The notes under the pieces are model-generated. The model did not search any database, was not told where the DNA came from, and worked only from the letters and a program-made list of their open reading frames with translations. From Callaeas wilsoni (Eukaryota > Chordata > Aves > Passeriformes > Callaeidae), in the NCBI GenBank assembly GCA_013398955.1, contig VWPU01004020.1, forward strand, positions 1 to 64,000: a DNA stretch of 64,000 bases. The letters are read 5' to 3'. The stretch's first letter is position 1. Every line of letters starts with the position of its first letter. The translations under genes and the position numbers were made by a program. Positions 46,201 through 48,762 of this stretch are shown one piece after another.

Positions 46201-46707
46201 CTTTCCATGAGGAAATCCCTCCTGATGTCTGAACTCCCTCGGGGCCGTTCCCTCTCATCCCATTGCCGGGAGCAGAGCGCGACCCTCCTGAATTTTGGGG
46301 CCGGCGCGTGATGCCCCCAGCTCACCCCATTTCCCCGTCCTGTGTTTCAGGGCAGCGACAGCGAGTACGAGGTGGACCCCGGGCACCAGAAGGCGCATTC
46401 CTTTGTCAACCACTACATCAGCGACCCCACCTACTACAACTCGTGGCGGCGGCAGCAGAAGGGCATCTCCCGGGCGCAGGCCTACAGCTACACCGAGAGC
46501 GACTCGGGCGAGCCCGACCACACCCCGCTCTCCAACAGCACCTCCACGCAGCAGGGCAGCCTCTTCCGCCCCAAAGCCAGCAGGACTCCCACCCCCCAGA
46601 CCCCCGGCAACGCCCCCAGCAGCCAGCCCGGGACCCTGTACCGCCCGCCCAGCAGCCTGGCCCCCGGCTCCAGAGCCCCCATCGCTGGGTTTTCCTCTTT
46701 CGTTTGA
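572..46707 (+). CDS. SDK2: Sidekick-2 cell adhesion molecule (45 coding exons, complete)
   Basis: SDK2 is a homophilic immunoglobulin-superfamily adhesion protein of neurons. It was described in the vertebrate retina, where it directs lamina-specific synapses. The 45 exons total 6537 nt, i.e. 2178 residues plus TGA; human SDK2 is about 2172. Layout: signal peptide 1-25; six Ig domains at about 27-115, 116-209, 210-310, 311-403, 404-498 and 499-592; thirteen FNIII domains from 592 to 1924; membrane span 1936-1958; cytoplasmic tail 1959-2178. The C-terminus GFSSFV is the Sidekick PDZ ligand reported to bind MAGI scaffolds. Ig2 lacks the usual cysteine pair, as in the family. The start has a strong Kozak context (GCCATGG). 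All introns are GT-AG except intron 23, which is best read as GC-AG. The family assignment is certain; single exon ends could shift by a few bases. Confidence 0.97.
2541..2630. promoter_or_regulatory. AT-rich island with homeodomain-type cores
   Basis: Four TAATTA-type cores fall within 90 bases (TTTAATTA, AATTATTAATTA and CTAATTACC among them), surrounded by GC-rich intron. The composition is that of a conserved developmental enhancer, but conservation cannot be tested here. Confidence 0.25.
5173..5297 (+). mobile_element. CR1 LINE 3'-end fragment
   Basis: Resembles the CR1 3' tail in sense orientation: a 'ccaggctggacagggctggga' type start, 'ggaaggtgcccctgcccatg', then 'ccccttccaactcaaa' and a decayed ATTCTATG-like end. 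Old and diverged. Confidence 0.6.
6613..6660 (+). repeat. (GGAT)n microsatellite
   Basis: About twelve perfect GGAT tetramers, ending in GGCTGGCTGG. Confidence 0.95.
7241..7325. promoter_or_regulatory. AT-rich candidate conserved non-coding element
   Basis: A sharp switch from CpG-rich sequence to TTTATTTTGATAATGAG followed by AACTAATAAAATCAACTC. It includes TAATAAA and GATAATG motifs, lies in SDK2 intron 1, and has no coding signal. Confidence 0.25.
9895..10032. promoter_or_regulatory. AT-rich island with paired TTAATTAACAAAT motifs
   Basis: TTAATTAACAAAT occurs twice about 95 bases apart, with GTTAACAATCC between the copies. TTAATTAA and TTAAC cores fit homeodomain or HNF1-like factors. 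Only the composition is seen; the function is inferred. Confidence 0.25.
10132..10193 (+). repeat. (ATCC)n microsatellite
   Basis: About fifteen ATCC tetramers. Confidence 0.95.
10891..11318. repeat. 107-bp higher-order minisatellite, four copies
   Basis: Four copies with an exact 107-bp period; GTGGCTGTGGGCTGTG starts at 10891, 10998, 11105 and 11212, and a partial fifth starts at 11319. Each unit consists of three diverged ~36-bp monomers ending GGTCGGGG, GATCAGGG and TGTCAGGG. The copies are almost identical while the monomers differ, so the 107-bp unit was amplified recently. Confidence 0.95.
13190..13430. promoter_or_regulatory. AT-rich candidate element
   Basis: Contains CTATTAATTTATGGCAAG, TTTTAATTAATAGCC, GATTAATGGTCACATC and TGCAATTATAAG in otherwise GC-rich intron 1. 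Several homeodomain cores and no coding potential. Confidence 0.25.
13725..13902 (+). mobile_element. CR1 LINE 3'-end fragment
   Basis: Sense-oriented CR1 tail, recognised by the order 'tccctggaagtgcccaaggc', 'gggctggatggggctggga', 'gtggaaggtgtccctgccca', 'cttcccaacccaaacca' and a decayed ATTCCATGACTCTG end. Confidence 0.7.
14745..15010. promoter_or_regulatory. AT-rich candidate conserved non-coding element
   Basis: The most AT-rich stretch of intron 1. It carries AATAATAAAAACAAAGG (a SOX-like ACAAAGG), GGTAATTGAAAAA, GTTAAATTAAATGC and GGTAATTATAGC. It falls abruptly between GC-rich flanks and has no open frame of interest. Confidence 0.3.
16191..16235 (+). repeat. (TCCCTG)n hexanucleotide repeat
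   Basis: About seven perfect TCCCTG hexamers. Confidence 0.9.
16470..16550. promoter_or_regulatory. AT-rich island with CTAATTAGC pair
   Basis: ACTAATTAGCC and TCTAATTAGCA lie 10-12 bases apart, followed by GTGTAAACAGTCACAAC (a forkhead-like GTAAACA). A compact cluster in a GC-rich intron. Confidence 0.25.
17336..17500. repeat. Local duplication with CTTCCCAAACG repeats around a single N
   Basis: An N at 17418 separates two near-copies of GGATGCAAACGGC..GGCGGGCCCGG (17334 and 17421). Each is followed by ~10-bp CTTCCCAAACG/ACA units. Probably an unresolved tandem repeat in the assembly. Confidence 0.7.
18967..19050 (-). mobile_element. CR1 LINE 3'-end fragment (antisense)
   Basis: Matches the reverse complement of the CR1 tail: 'tcatggaaaaatttgggtcg', 'gaagggaccttaaagatca', then a 'ccatccccc..gggcagggac' pattern. 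It ends about 60 bases before SDK2 exon 2. Confidence 0.8.
19112..19271 (+). CDS. SDK2: SDK2 exon 2 (Ig1, first part)
   Basis: Residues 27-79, starting [15 protein letters not shown]. It carries the first Ig1 cysteine (LVLTCMAEG) and the core tryptophan (EFKWLH). Acceptor CCACAG; donor CG|GTGAGT; leaves in phase 2. Confidence 0.95.
19297..19470 (+). mobile_element. CR1 LINE 3'-end fragment
   Basis: Sense CR1 tail beginning about 25 bases after the exon 2 donor. Landmarks are 'aggggctgcccagggaggt', 'catccctggaggtgt', 'ggacgtggcactcagtgct', 'gaccttggaggtcttttcc' and a TGACTCTGGGATTCTG end. Confidence 0.85.
21145..21238. repeat. 35-bp direct repeat, about 2.7 copies
   Basis: Copies of CAGCCAGGCTTGGGGGCTTC joined by ACCTCGCGGTTCC in SDK2 intron 2. 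Confidence 0.85.
21590..22130. repeat. Degenerate ~85-bp tandem units
   Basis: Recurrent 'gagcatccctggggat', 'catcctccc' and 'ccagcctggctctgtg' motifs at loose ~80-90 base spacing, some six units. Diverged, so boundaries are approximate. The long open frame across it is a by-product of the repeat. Confidence 0.55.
22380..22620. promoter_or_regulatory. Candidate neural enhancer with octamer ATGCAAAT
   Basis: A ~240-bp AT-rich, non-repetitive island in SDK2 intron 2. It contains the perfect POU octamer ATGCAAAT near 22399, TTTAATGAAATCC, GATATTTATTTC, AACATGCAGATTAG and GGTAATTTATCAC. The flanks are GC-rich. Regulatory function is inferred. Confidence 0.35.
24120..24420. promoter_or_regulatory. 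AT-rich candidate element
   Basis: Contains GTGTTTTAATGCTCAC, TTCATTATCC, AGAATTAATTAGTCG and GATATTAATCAAAGG. The last includes ATCAAAGG, a TCF/LEF-like site. It is bordered by GC-rich intron and has no coding signal. Confidence 0.25.
24610..24643 (+). repeat. GGAC-type tetranucleotide repeat
   Basis: ATGG then GGAC then AGAC tetramers, imperfect. Confidence 0.8.
26983..27089 (+). CDS. SDK2: SDK2 exon 3 (Ig1, second part)
   Basis: Residues 80-115, [18 protein letters not shown] onward; gives the second Ig1 cysteine (FYRC). Acceptor CCCGCAG; donor T|GTAAGT; leaves in phase 1. Confidence 0.95.
27200..27540. repeat. ~34-bp minisatellite (GGAGCATCCCTGGGGTGACA type)
   Basis: About nine tandem copies of 'ggagcatccctggggtgaca' plus 'ctggcagggacatc', with minor variants (gcgatgccggga, ctggaacatcc). 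Confidence 0.9.
27526..27909. repeat. ~385-bp segment, first copy of a near-identical duplication
   Basis: The stretch from 'gatgtccagagatttaagga' to 'gggatggaggcagctgt' recurs almost base-for-base at 28117-28497; one clear difference is CCCACCCCCC against CCCACACCCC. This copy stops exactly at the N at 27910. Confidence 0.9.
27911..28116. repeat. ~34-bp minisatellite, second block
   Basis: About five to six further copies of the same unit as at 27200-27540, starting directly after the single N. Confidence 0.85.
28117..28497. repeat. ~385-bp segment, second copy
   Basis: Near-identical to 27526-27909. It includes an AT-rich portion (GAGAAATTAATAAGGCAG, GTTTTTAATTACAGC) that may be a genuine intronic element counted twice by the assembly. 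Confidence 0.9.
28925..29072 (+). CDS. SDK2: SDK2 exon 4 (Ig2, first part)
   Basis: Residues 116-164. Begins [15 protein letters not shown]; contains [15 protein letters not shown] where an Ig cysteine would normally lie, as in other SDK2 proteins, and VTWFRDG. Leaves in phase 2 before GTGAGC. Confidence 0.95.
29073..29808 (+). other. SDK2: SDK2 intron 4
   Basis: The middle part (about 29390-29570) is AT-rich (GAATTGAATTTGTAACC, TCATATTTAATGGC, TCCATTAAATAAAAAATGG) and ends in a 20-base A run at 29570-29589. A regulatory island or a remnant of a polyadenylated insertion is possible. The rest is plain. Confidence 0.6.
29570..29589 (+). repeat. Poly(A) run, 20 bases
   Basis: Uninterrupted A20 preceded by ATTAAATAAAAAATGG. 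It may be a simple repeat or the tail of a retrocopy; no parent sequence was recognised. Confidence 0.9.
29809..29942 (+). CDS. SDK2: SDK2 exon 5 (Ig2, second part)
   Basis: Residues 165-209, [19 protein letters not shown] onward, then [10 protein letters not shown]. Tyrosine/valine stand where the second Ig cysteine would be. Acceptor CCCCCAG; donor GTGAGT; leaves in phase 1. Confidence 0.95.
29943..30876 (+). other. SDK2: SDK2 intron 5
   Basis: No repeat or gene recognised. A modest AT-enriched part around 30475-30630 (CCATTAATCTGTTTTCC, CATCATTTTGCTTTATGG) is the only compositional feature. Confidence 0.7.
30877..30988 (+). CDS. SDK2: SDK2 exon 6 (Ig3, first part)
   Basis: Residues 210-246, from [14 protein letters not shown] to VTMECVANA, giving the first Ig3 cysteine. 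Acceptor CTCCCCAG; donor AG|GTGAGC; leaves in phase 2. Confidence 0.95.
31195..31385 (+). CDS. SDK2: SDK2 exon 7 (Ig3, second part)
   Basis: Residues 247-310: [14 protein letters not shown], then [14 protein letters not shown] and AYLSVL. Acceptor CCCCCCAG. Its donor CTGG|GTGAGC is the first unit of a tandem array that repeats this donor through intron 7. Confidence 0.93.
31372..31735 (+). repeat. SDK2: 39-bp minisatellite carrying copies of the exon 7 splice donor
   Basis: The array begins in the last bases of exon 7. Donor-like CTGG|GTGAGC sites recur with the intron base at 31386, 31425, 31464, 31503, 31542, 31581 and 31709. The 39-bp period is a multiple of three and the reading frame stays open from exon 7 to the N at 31612. 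Use of a later donor would therefore add in-frame blocks of 13 residues such as [13 protein letters not shown]. The array is broken by the N and an adapter-like insert. Confidence 0.93.
31628..31683 (+). other. Illumina P5/Read-1 adapter contamination
   Basis: TGATACGGCG at 31628-31637 is identical to the P5 adapter. The next 46 bases align without a gap to the rest of the adapter at 33 of 46 positions by hand count, ending in CTTCCGGTCT against CTTCCGATCT. It lies 16 bases after an N and is flanked by the 39-bp repeat on both sides. It is not genomic sequence; the errors fit low-quality reads used to fill a repeat gap. Confidence 0.9.
31869..31952 (+). CDS. SDK2: SDK2 exon 8 (Ig4, first part)
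   Basis: Residues 311-338, [18 protein letters not shown], then [10 protein letters not shown] with the first Ig4 cysteine. Followed by a 69-nt intron. Leaves in phase 1. Confidence 0.95.
32022..32216 (+). CDS. SDK2: SDK2 exon 9 (Ig4, second part)
   Basis: Residues 339-403: [15 protein letters not shown], then [16 protein letters not shown] and TYLAVT. The donor is read as ACCA|GTAGGT so that the next exon joins as SIAPN; leaves in phase 1. Confidence 0.93.
32390..32506 (+). CDS. SDK2: SDK2 exon 10 (Ig5, first part)
   Basis: Residues 404-442, [17 protein letters not shown], then [19 protein letters not shown] with the first Ig5 cysteine and the tryptophan. Leaves in phase 1. Confidence 0.95.
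32608..32775 (+). CDS. SDK2: SDK2 exon 11 (Ig5, second part)
   Basis: Residues 443-498, including [18 protein letters not shown] and [16 protein letters not shown]. Acceptor TCCCCAG; donor GTAAGG; leaves in phase 1. Confidence 0.95.
32968..33070 (+). CDS. SDK2: SDK2 exon 12 (Ig6, first part)
   Basis: Residues 499-532, [17 protein letters not shown], then [15 protein letters not shown] with the first Ig6 cysteine. Leaves in phase 2. Confidence 0.95.
33290..33466 (+). CDS. SDK2: SDK2 exon 13 (Ig6, second part)
   Basis: Residues 533-591: [28 protein letters not shown], then [12 protein letters not shown]. Completes the last Ig domain; leaves in phase 2. Confidence 0.95.
33546..33682 (+). CDS. 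SDK2: SDK2 exon 14 (FNIII-1, first part)
   Basis: Residues 592-637, [15 protein letters not shown], then [19 protein letters not shown] with the FNIII core tryptophan. Leaves in phase 1. Confidence 0.95.
33857..34004 (+). CDS. SDK2: SDK2 exon 15 (FNIII-1, second part)
   Basis: Residues 638-686: [17 protein letters not shown], then [18 protein letters not shown]. Followed by a 67-nt intron; leaves in phase 2. Confidence 0.95.
34072..34212 (+). CDS. SDK2: SDK2 exon 16 (FNIII-2, first part)
   Basis: Residues 687-733, [18 protein letters not shown], then [19 protein letters not shown]. Leaves in phase 2. Confidence 0.95.
34295..34476 (+). CDS. SDK2: SDK2 exon 17 (FNIII-2, second part)
   Basis: Residues 734-794, [16 protein letters not shown], then [17 protein letters not shown] and VTEWTLQG. 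The donor is taken as GGAG|GTAGGC to keep frame with exon 18. Confidence 0.93.
34571..34735. repeat. ~90-bp duplication around a single N in SDK2 intron 17
   Basis: 'gggaggcaggaggatgggtg' to 'gcctgcagagcccggggg' is repeated either side of the N at 34660 with small differences. Another repeat-bounded assembly gap. Confidence 0.85.
34809..34924 (+). CDS. SDK2: SDK2 exon 18 (FNIII-3, first part)
   Basis: Residues 795-833, [18 protein letters not shown], then [17 protein letters not shown] and QGYK. Phase 0 donor AAG|GTGATG. Confidence 0.95.
34925..35566. promoter_or_regulatory. SDK2: SDK2 intron 18: AT-rich candidate conserved element
   Basis: About 500 bases (34950-35480) are strongly AT-rich inside a region where neighbouring introns are 65-330 nt and GC-rich. 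Cores include CTGTAATTAATTCC, TTGCAATTAATTC, CATTAATGAAATTG, GGCCTAATTAGGG and GTTTAATTAAG. There is no open frame or repeat identity. This looks like an enhancer or a conserved non-coding element; the function is inferred. Confidence 0.4.
35567..35762 (+). CDS. SDK2: SDK2 exon 19 (FNIII-3, second part)
   Basis: Residues 834-898, [17 protein letters not shown], then [18 protein letters not shown]. Acceptor TCTCCCGCAG, phase 0 entry; leaves in phase 1. Confidence 0.95.
35942..36040 (+). CDS. SDK2: SDK2 exon 20 (FNIII-4, first part)
   Basis: Residues 899-931, [17 protein letters not shown], then [17 protein letters not shown]. Leaves in phase 1 before GTAAGG. Confidence 0.95.
36280..36471 (+). 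CDS. SDK2: SDK2 exon 21 (FNIII-4, second part)
   Basis: Residues 932-995: [18 protein letters not shown], then [18 protein letters not shown]. Leaves in phase 1. Confidence 0.95.
36561..36682 (+). CDS. SDK2: SDK2 exon 22 (FNIII-5, first part)
   Basis: Residues 996-1036, [18 protein letters not shown], then [18 protein letters not shown]. Phase 0 donor CAG|GTACAG; 71-nt intron follows. Confidence 0.95.
36754..36863 (+). CDS. SDK2: SDK2 exon 23 (FNIII-5, middle)
   Basis: Residues 1037-1072, [18 protein letters not shown], then NLKPYTYY. The frame and the family require a junction giving Y-S-F-R-M, which places the donor at CAG|GCGAGT. This is a GC donor, not GT. Confidence 0.88.
36864..37284 (+). 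repeat. SDK2: SDK2 intron 23: GC-AG intron filled with ~54-bp acceptor-like repeats
   Basis: About seven copies of a ~54-bp unit containing 'ctgctcactgtcctccccag' followed by GGGAC and 'ggagccctcttgtccccca'. Each copy resembles a polypyrimidine tract plus AG. An N sits at 37013, with a variant copy 'gtagtggattgg' beside it. The real acceptor is TCTCTCAG at 37277-37284. Confidence 0.88.
37285..37435 (+). CDS. SDK2: SDK2 exon 24 (end of FNIII-5, start of FNIII-6)
   Basis: Residues 1073-1123, [18 protein letters not shown], then [18 protein letters not shown] and LWLRWM. Phase 0 donor ATG|GTGAGG. Confidence 0.95.
37542..37779 (+). CDS. SDK2: SDK2 exon 25 (FNIII-6, second part)
   Basis: Residues 1124-1202, [17 protein letters not shown], then [19 protein letters not shown]. 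Leaves in phase 1. Confidence 0.95.
37857..37972 (+). CDS. SDK2: SDK2 exon 26 (FNIII-7, first part)
   Basis: Residues 1203-1241, [18 protein letters not shown], then [18 protein letters not shown]. Phase 0 donor AAG|GTGAGC. Confidence 0.95.
38126..38315 (+). CDS. SDK2: SDK2 exon 27 (FNIII-7, second part)
   Basis: Residues 1242-1304, [19 protein letters not shown], then [17 protein letters not shown]. Leaves in phase 1. Confidence 0.95.
38490..38588 (+). CDS. SDK2: SDK2 exon 28 (FNIII-8, first part)
   Basis: Residues 1305-1337, [19 protein letters not shown], then [14 protein letters not shown]. Leaves in phase 1 before GTAGGT. Confidence 0.95.
38859..39053 (+). CDS. SDK2: SDK2 exon 29 (FNIII-8, second part)
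   Basis: Residues 1338-1402, [19 protein letters not shown], then [19 protein letters not shown]. Leaves in phase 1. Confidence 0.95.
39131..39332 (+). CDS. SDK2: SDK2 exon 30 (FNIII-9, first part)
   Basis: Residues 1403-1469: [35 protein letters not shown], then [12 protein letters not shown]. Leaves in phase 2. Confidence 0.95.
39495..39598 (+). CDS. SDK2: SDK2 exon 31 (FNIII-9, second part)
   Basis: Residues 1470-1504, [19 protein letters not shown], then [12 protein letters not shown]. Leaves in phase 1 at GCGG|GTCAGC, a weak donor. Confidence 0.92.
39720..39790 (+). CDS. SDK2: SDK2 exon 32 (FNIII-10, first part)
   Basis: Residues 1505-1528, [19 protein letters not shown], then LIRWQ. 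Short; phase 0 donor CAG|GTACCG. Confidence 0.95.
39896..40031 (+). CDS. SDK2: SDK2 exon 33 (FNIII-10, second part)
   Basis: Residues 1529-1573, [19 protein letters not shown], then [14 protein letters not shown]. Leaves in phase 1 before GTGAGT. Confidence 0.95.
40032..40677 (+). other. SDK2: SDK2 intron 33
   Basis: 646 nt; only a short direct repeat (CCTAACACGGG twice near 40297-40323) stands out. Confidence 0.8.
40678..40734 (+). CDS. SDK2: SDK2 exon 34 (FNIII-10, micro-exon)
   Basis: Residues 1574-1592, [18 protein letters not shown]. At 57 nt it is the smallest exon; identified by [11 protein letters not shown], which is conserved in SDK2. Donor A|GTAAGT. Confidence 0.93.
40960..41061 (+). 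CDS. SDK2: SDK2 exon 35 (FNIII-10, last part)
   Basis: Residues 1593-1626, [19 protein letters not shown], then [12 protein letters not shown]. Leaves in phase 1. Confidence 0.95.
41179..41294 (+). CDS. SDK2: SDK2 exon 36 (FNIII-11, first part)
   Basis: Residues 1627-1665, [18 protein letters not shown], then [18 protein letters not shown]. Phase 0 donor AAG|GTACCT. Confidence 0.95.
41295..41996 (+). other. SDK2: SDK2 intron 36
   Basis: 702 nt. Around 41500-41670 it contains degenerate short repeats of GGGATGC..CCGGGGTGCTG type. The long antisense open frame here is repeat- and GC-driven. Confidence 0.7.
41997..42183 (+). CDS. SDK2: SDK2 exon 37 (FNIII-11, second part)
   Basis: Residues 1666-1727, [19 protein letters not shown], then [16 protein letters not shown]. 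Leaves in phase 1. Confidence 0.95.
42184..42557 (+). other. SDK2: SDK2 intron 37
   Basis: 374 nt, nothing recognisable. Confidence 0.75.
42558..42695 (+). CDS. SDK2: SDK2 exon 38 (FNIII-12, first part)
   Basis: Residues 1728-1773: [36 protein letters not shown], then [11 protein letters not shown]. Followed by a 66-nt intron, the shortest in the gene. Confidence 0.95.
42762..42923 (+). CDS. SDK2: SDK2 exon 39 (FNIII-12, second part)
   Basis: Residues 1774-1827, [18 protein letters not shown], then [18 protein letters not shown]. Leaves in phase 1. Confidence 0.95.
43035..43160 (+). CDS. SDK2: SDK2 exon 40 (FNIII-13, first part)
   Basis: Residues 1828-1869, [19 protein letters not shown], then [19 protein letters not shown]. 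Leaves in phase 1. Confidence 0.95.
43418..43582 (+). CDS. SDK2: SDK2 exon 41 (FNIII-13, second part)
   Basis: Residues 1870-1924, [19 protein letters not shown], then [18 protein letters not shown]. Leaves in phase 1 before GTGTGT. Confidence 0.95.
43860..44000 (+). CDS. SDK2: SDK2 exon 42 (transmembrane segment)
   Basis: Residues 1925-1971: [12 protein letters not shown], then the hydrophobic span [22 protein letters not shown] (1937-1958), then the basic stop-transfer [10 protein letters not shown]. Leaves in phase 1. Confidence 0.96.
44001..44566 (+). other. SDK2: SDK2 intron 42
   Basis: 566 nt, GC-rich, no repeat or gene recognised. Confidence 0.75.
44567..44705 (+). CDS. SDK2: SDK2 exon 43 (cytoplasmic)
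   Basis: Residues 1972-2017, ending [20 protein letters not shown] and NGIYT. Leaves in phase 2 before GTAGGG. Confidence 0.95.
44997..45123 (+). CDS. SDK2: SDK2 exon 44 (cytoplasmic)
   Basis: Residues 2018-2060, [19 protein letters not shown], then [18 protein letters not shown]. The acceptor is GTCCCCGAG|G, with G rather than C/T before AG. Phase 0 donor CAG|GTGACC. Confidence 0.93.
45124..46350 (+). other. SDK2: SDK2 intron 44
   Basis: 1.2 kb. The first 900 bases show nothing specific beyond GC-richness; an antisense CR1 fragment fills the end (next entry). Confidence 0.75.
46030..46290 (-). mobile_element. CR1 LINE fragment (antisense), ending ~60 bases before SDK2 exon 45
   Basis: Antisense CR1: 'aatcacagaaccatttaggc', 'tgggaaagacctctgagatc', 'atcgagtccaagctgtgccc', 'ccctttccatgaggaaatcc' and 'ctgatgtctgaactccctc'. 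The longest CR1 piece in the window. Confidence 0.88.
46351..46707 (+). CDS. SDK2: SDK2 exon 45 (C-terminal tail, stop)
   Basis: Residues 2061-2178: [37 protein letters not shown], then serine/proline-rich sequence ending [10 protein letters not shown] and TGA at 46705-46707. The last residues are the class I PDZ ligand (-S-F-V). Confidence 0.97.
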   Translation, partial: GSDSEYEVDPGHQKAHSFVNHYISDPTYYNSWRRQQKGISRAQAYSYTESDSGEPDHTPLSNSTSTQQGSLFRPKASRTPTPQTPGNAPSSQPGTLYRPPSSLAPGSRAPIAGFSSFV

Positions 46708-47660
46708 TATTTAAACAGAAGGAAAAAAAAAACAGGAGAGGGGGGAAAAAGCTAGGAGGGGAAAAAAAGAAAAAGAAAAAAAAAGAAAAGCCCCAAGAAA
46801 TTAAGAGAAAAGGAAAAAGCAGCGAGGGGGACAAGAGGAGGAGGAGGAAGGCGAGCAGCCCCAGGGGTTTTCCGCTTTCCTGGCAGCACCGGAGCTCGAT
46901 GCCGAGCATTGTCCCTGGAACTGGGGAGCAAACCCAGGTCCCCTCCTTGGCCAAAGCCTCTGTGTCACGGACTCCTCGGCCGAGGTGGGGCGGGGGGCTC
47001 GCGGTGCACCCACATGGCCCTCGGCACCCACCGGGGCTGCCCCGGACCTGCTGCCGGGCTCCAGTGGGTGCTGAGGGCTGGGTGAGGGGCTCCTGCCGTG
47101 CCAAACCCCGGCTCCTCCGCTTGTGGCTCCCCCAGGACGTGGGGACAAGCGGCGACATGGAGACCCCCAGCTGCGGAGGGCGAGAGGAGCTCTGCTGATC
47201 TTAAAACCTCTGGACTTGAACCCCCCGCTCTGGACCCCCACAGCCTGTGGGAGAAGGATCCCAGGGGACAATTCATTCCTCCCCTCCTTTGTGCCTGGCC
47301 CAGCACAGCCCCCCCAGGAGAACCCAGGACTGAAACCCCAGGAGAGCCCCAGCGGGGTGCACGTGGTGCTCAACTCCCCCTGATTTTGCACCTCGGGGGC
47401 TCTGGTGAGGACTCGGATGAGGCGCTTGGAGCTTCCCCTTGGCATTTCTGGTGGTTTGGGGCTTTTTGTTGGGGTTTTGTGCAGAGGCCTGAGGGCATTC
47501 AGGGGTGTTGATGCCCGGGGCACCCCTGGCCATGGCCATTTTGGGGGTGTCTGCACAGCACAGCCCCTGCAGTGCCTATGGGTGAGCCAGCACCAGCCCG
47601 GCAGGGCCGCGGCACCCGGGCTGAGCTGAGGGAGATGCCAATAAACAGCCTGAGGACAAG
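46708..47660 (+). other. SDK2: SDK2 3'UTR (minimum extent)
   Basis: Begins with a purine-rich A/G tract (about 46718-46860). The first good poly(A) signal is AATAAA at 47640-47645, followed by a GT/CT-rich stretch. The true 3' end could lie further downstream. Confidence 0.5.
47640..47645 (+). terminator. SDK2: Candidate SDK2 polyadenylation signal AATAAA
   Basis: Canonical hexamer with a downstream 'gcgtgtcccctctctgtc' U-rich/GU element, 0.9 kb after the stop. Confidence 0.5.
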
Positions 47661-48696
47661 CGTGTCCCCTCTCTGTCACCTTGCTCTGCTGGAGAAAGGG
47701 CCAATGCAATGTGTCCGTGTGTCCTGCTGCCCCACTGGGCTTGTGGCAGCCCTATGGCACCAGGGAAGGACCCGGGCAAAGGGTGCCAGAGGTGCTGGAT
47801 AGAGCCCAGAAGGGCGCAGGGAGCTGCGGTGGATGTATCCTGCATGTTCCCATCGCAGCGGGGTCTGGAGCTGCTGGGGAAGGGGGCGGTGGGACAGGAC
47901 ACCCCACTGCACCGGCACTCTGGGCACTGCCAGCAGCAGCCCTGGCACTGGGAATGTCTCCCGGGCTGCTTCACAGCCACCCTCTCCTGTTCAGCCCTTC
48001 AGGCCTGGCAGGAAAATCCAGGTGACGCGTTCAGGTTTCATCACCCGTCACCCCCGGCAGCAAAAGCGGGGGCTGGGGGTGGGGAGGGCTGAGCTGCCGA
48101 TGGCGCTGGCAAAGCACCAGGGCTGCGGGGTCTGCACAGTCCCTGTCACAGCACCTGGGAGCCCCCGGAAGCCACATCCCGGGACCCCCACTCTGGCGTG
48201 GGCAAGGGGCTGCCAGCGGAGCGTTGTGCAGGTGCCACGTTTGGGGACAGGTCACCCAGTGCTGCAGCTCCTCCTTGGACTAGGAGAACTGGGCTGCAGT
48301 GGTGGCCTTGCTGCTGAGCCACAGCCACCACCTGTCTCCGCGGTGGCTCACGGTGTCCCCAGAGCAGAGGGCATCACTGATGGGTCACTCCTCTGACCCA
48401 CTCGGAGCCGGTGCCCAAGGCAGCGCAGCACCCAGAGGTGCCCGTCCCCTCCTGGGCAGCGCAGGGAGCCCCGACACCCCACTCACGGGGACAGTGACGT
48501 GGGACAGACGGGATTCTGCGTCCAGCTGGACAAATCCTGCTCCTCATGTGCAGCTCCAGCCCCAGGCGTCCCGGCTTGTGCAAGAGGGACCTTCCTCTCA
48601 CCGGGGCTGGGACACGGAGCCGCCGGAGACACGGGGCAGAGCAGGTCTGGGCAGTCGAGCAGCACAGGTGAGTTCCCCGTGCGAGGAGTGCTGCTT

Positions 48697-48762
48697 GTGC
48701 AAGGGATACCACCCGTGCAAGGGATACCACCCGTGCAAGGGATACCACCCGTGCAAGGGACA
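48697..48762. repeat. 18-bp tandem repeat, about 3.7 copies
   Basis: GTGCAAGGGATACCACCC in perfect tandem, then a diverged copy ending GGACATTCC. Confidence 0.92.
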
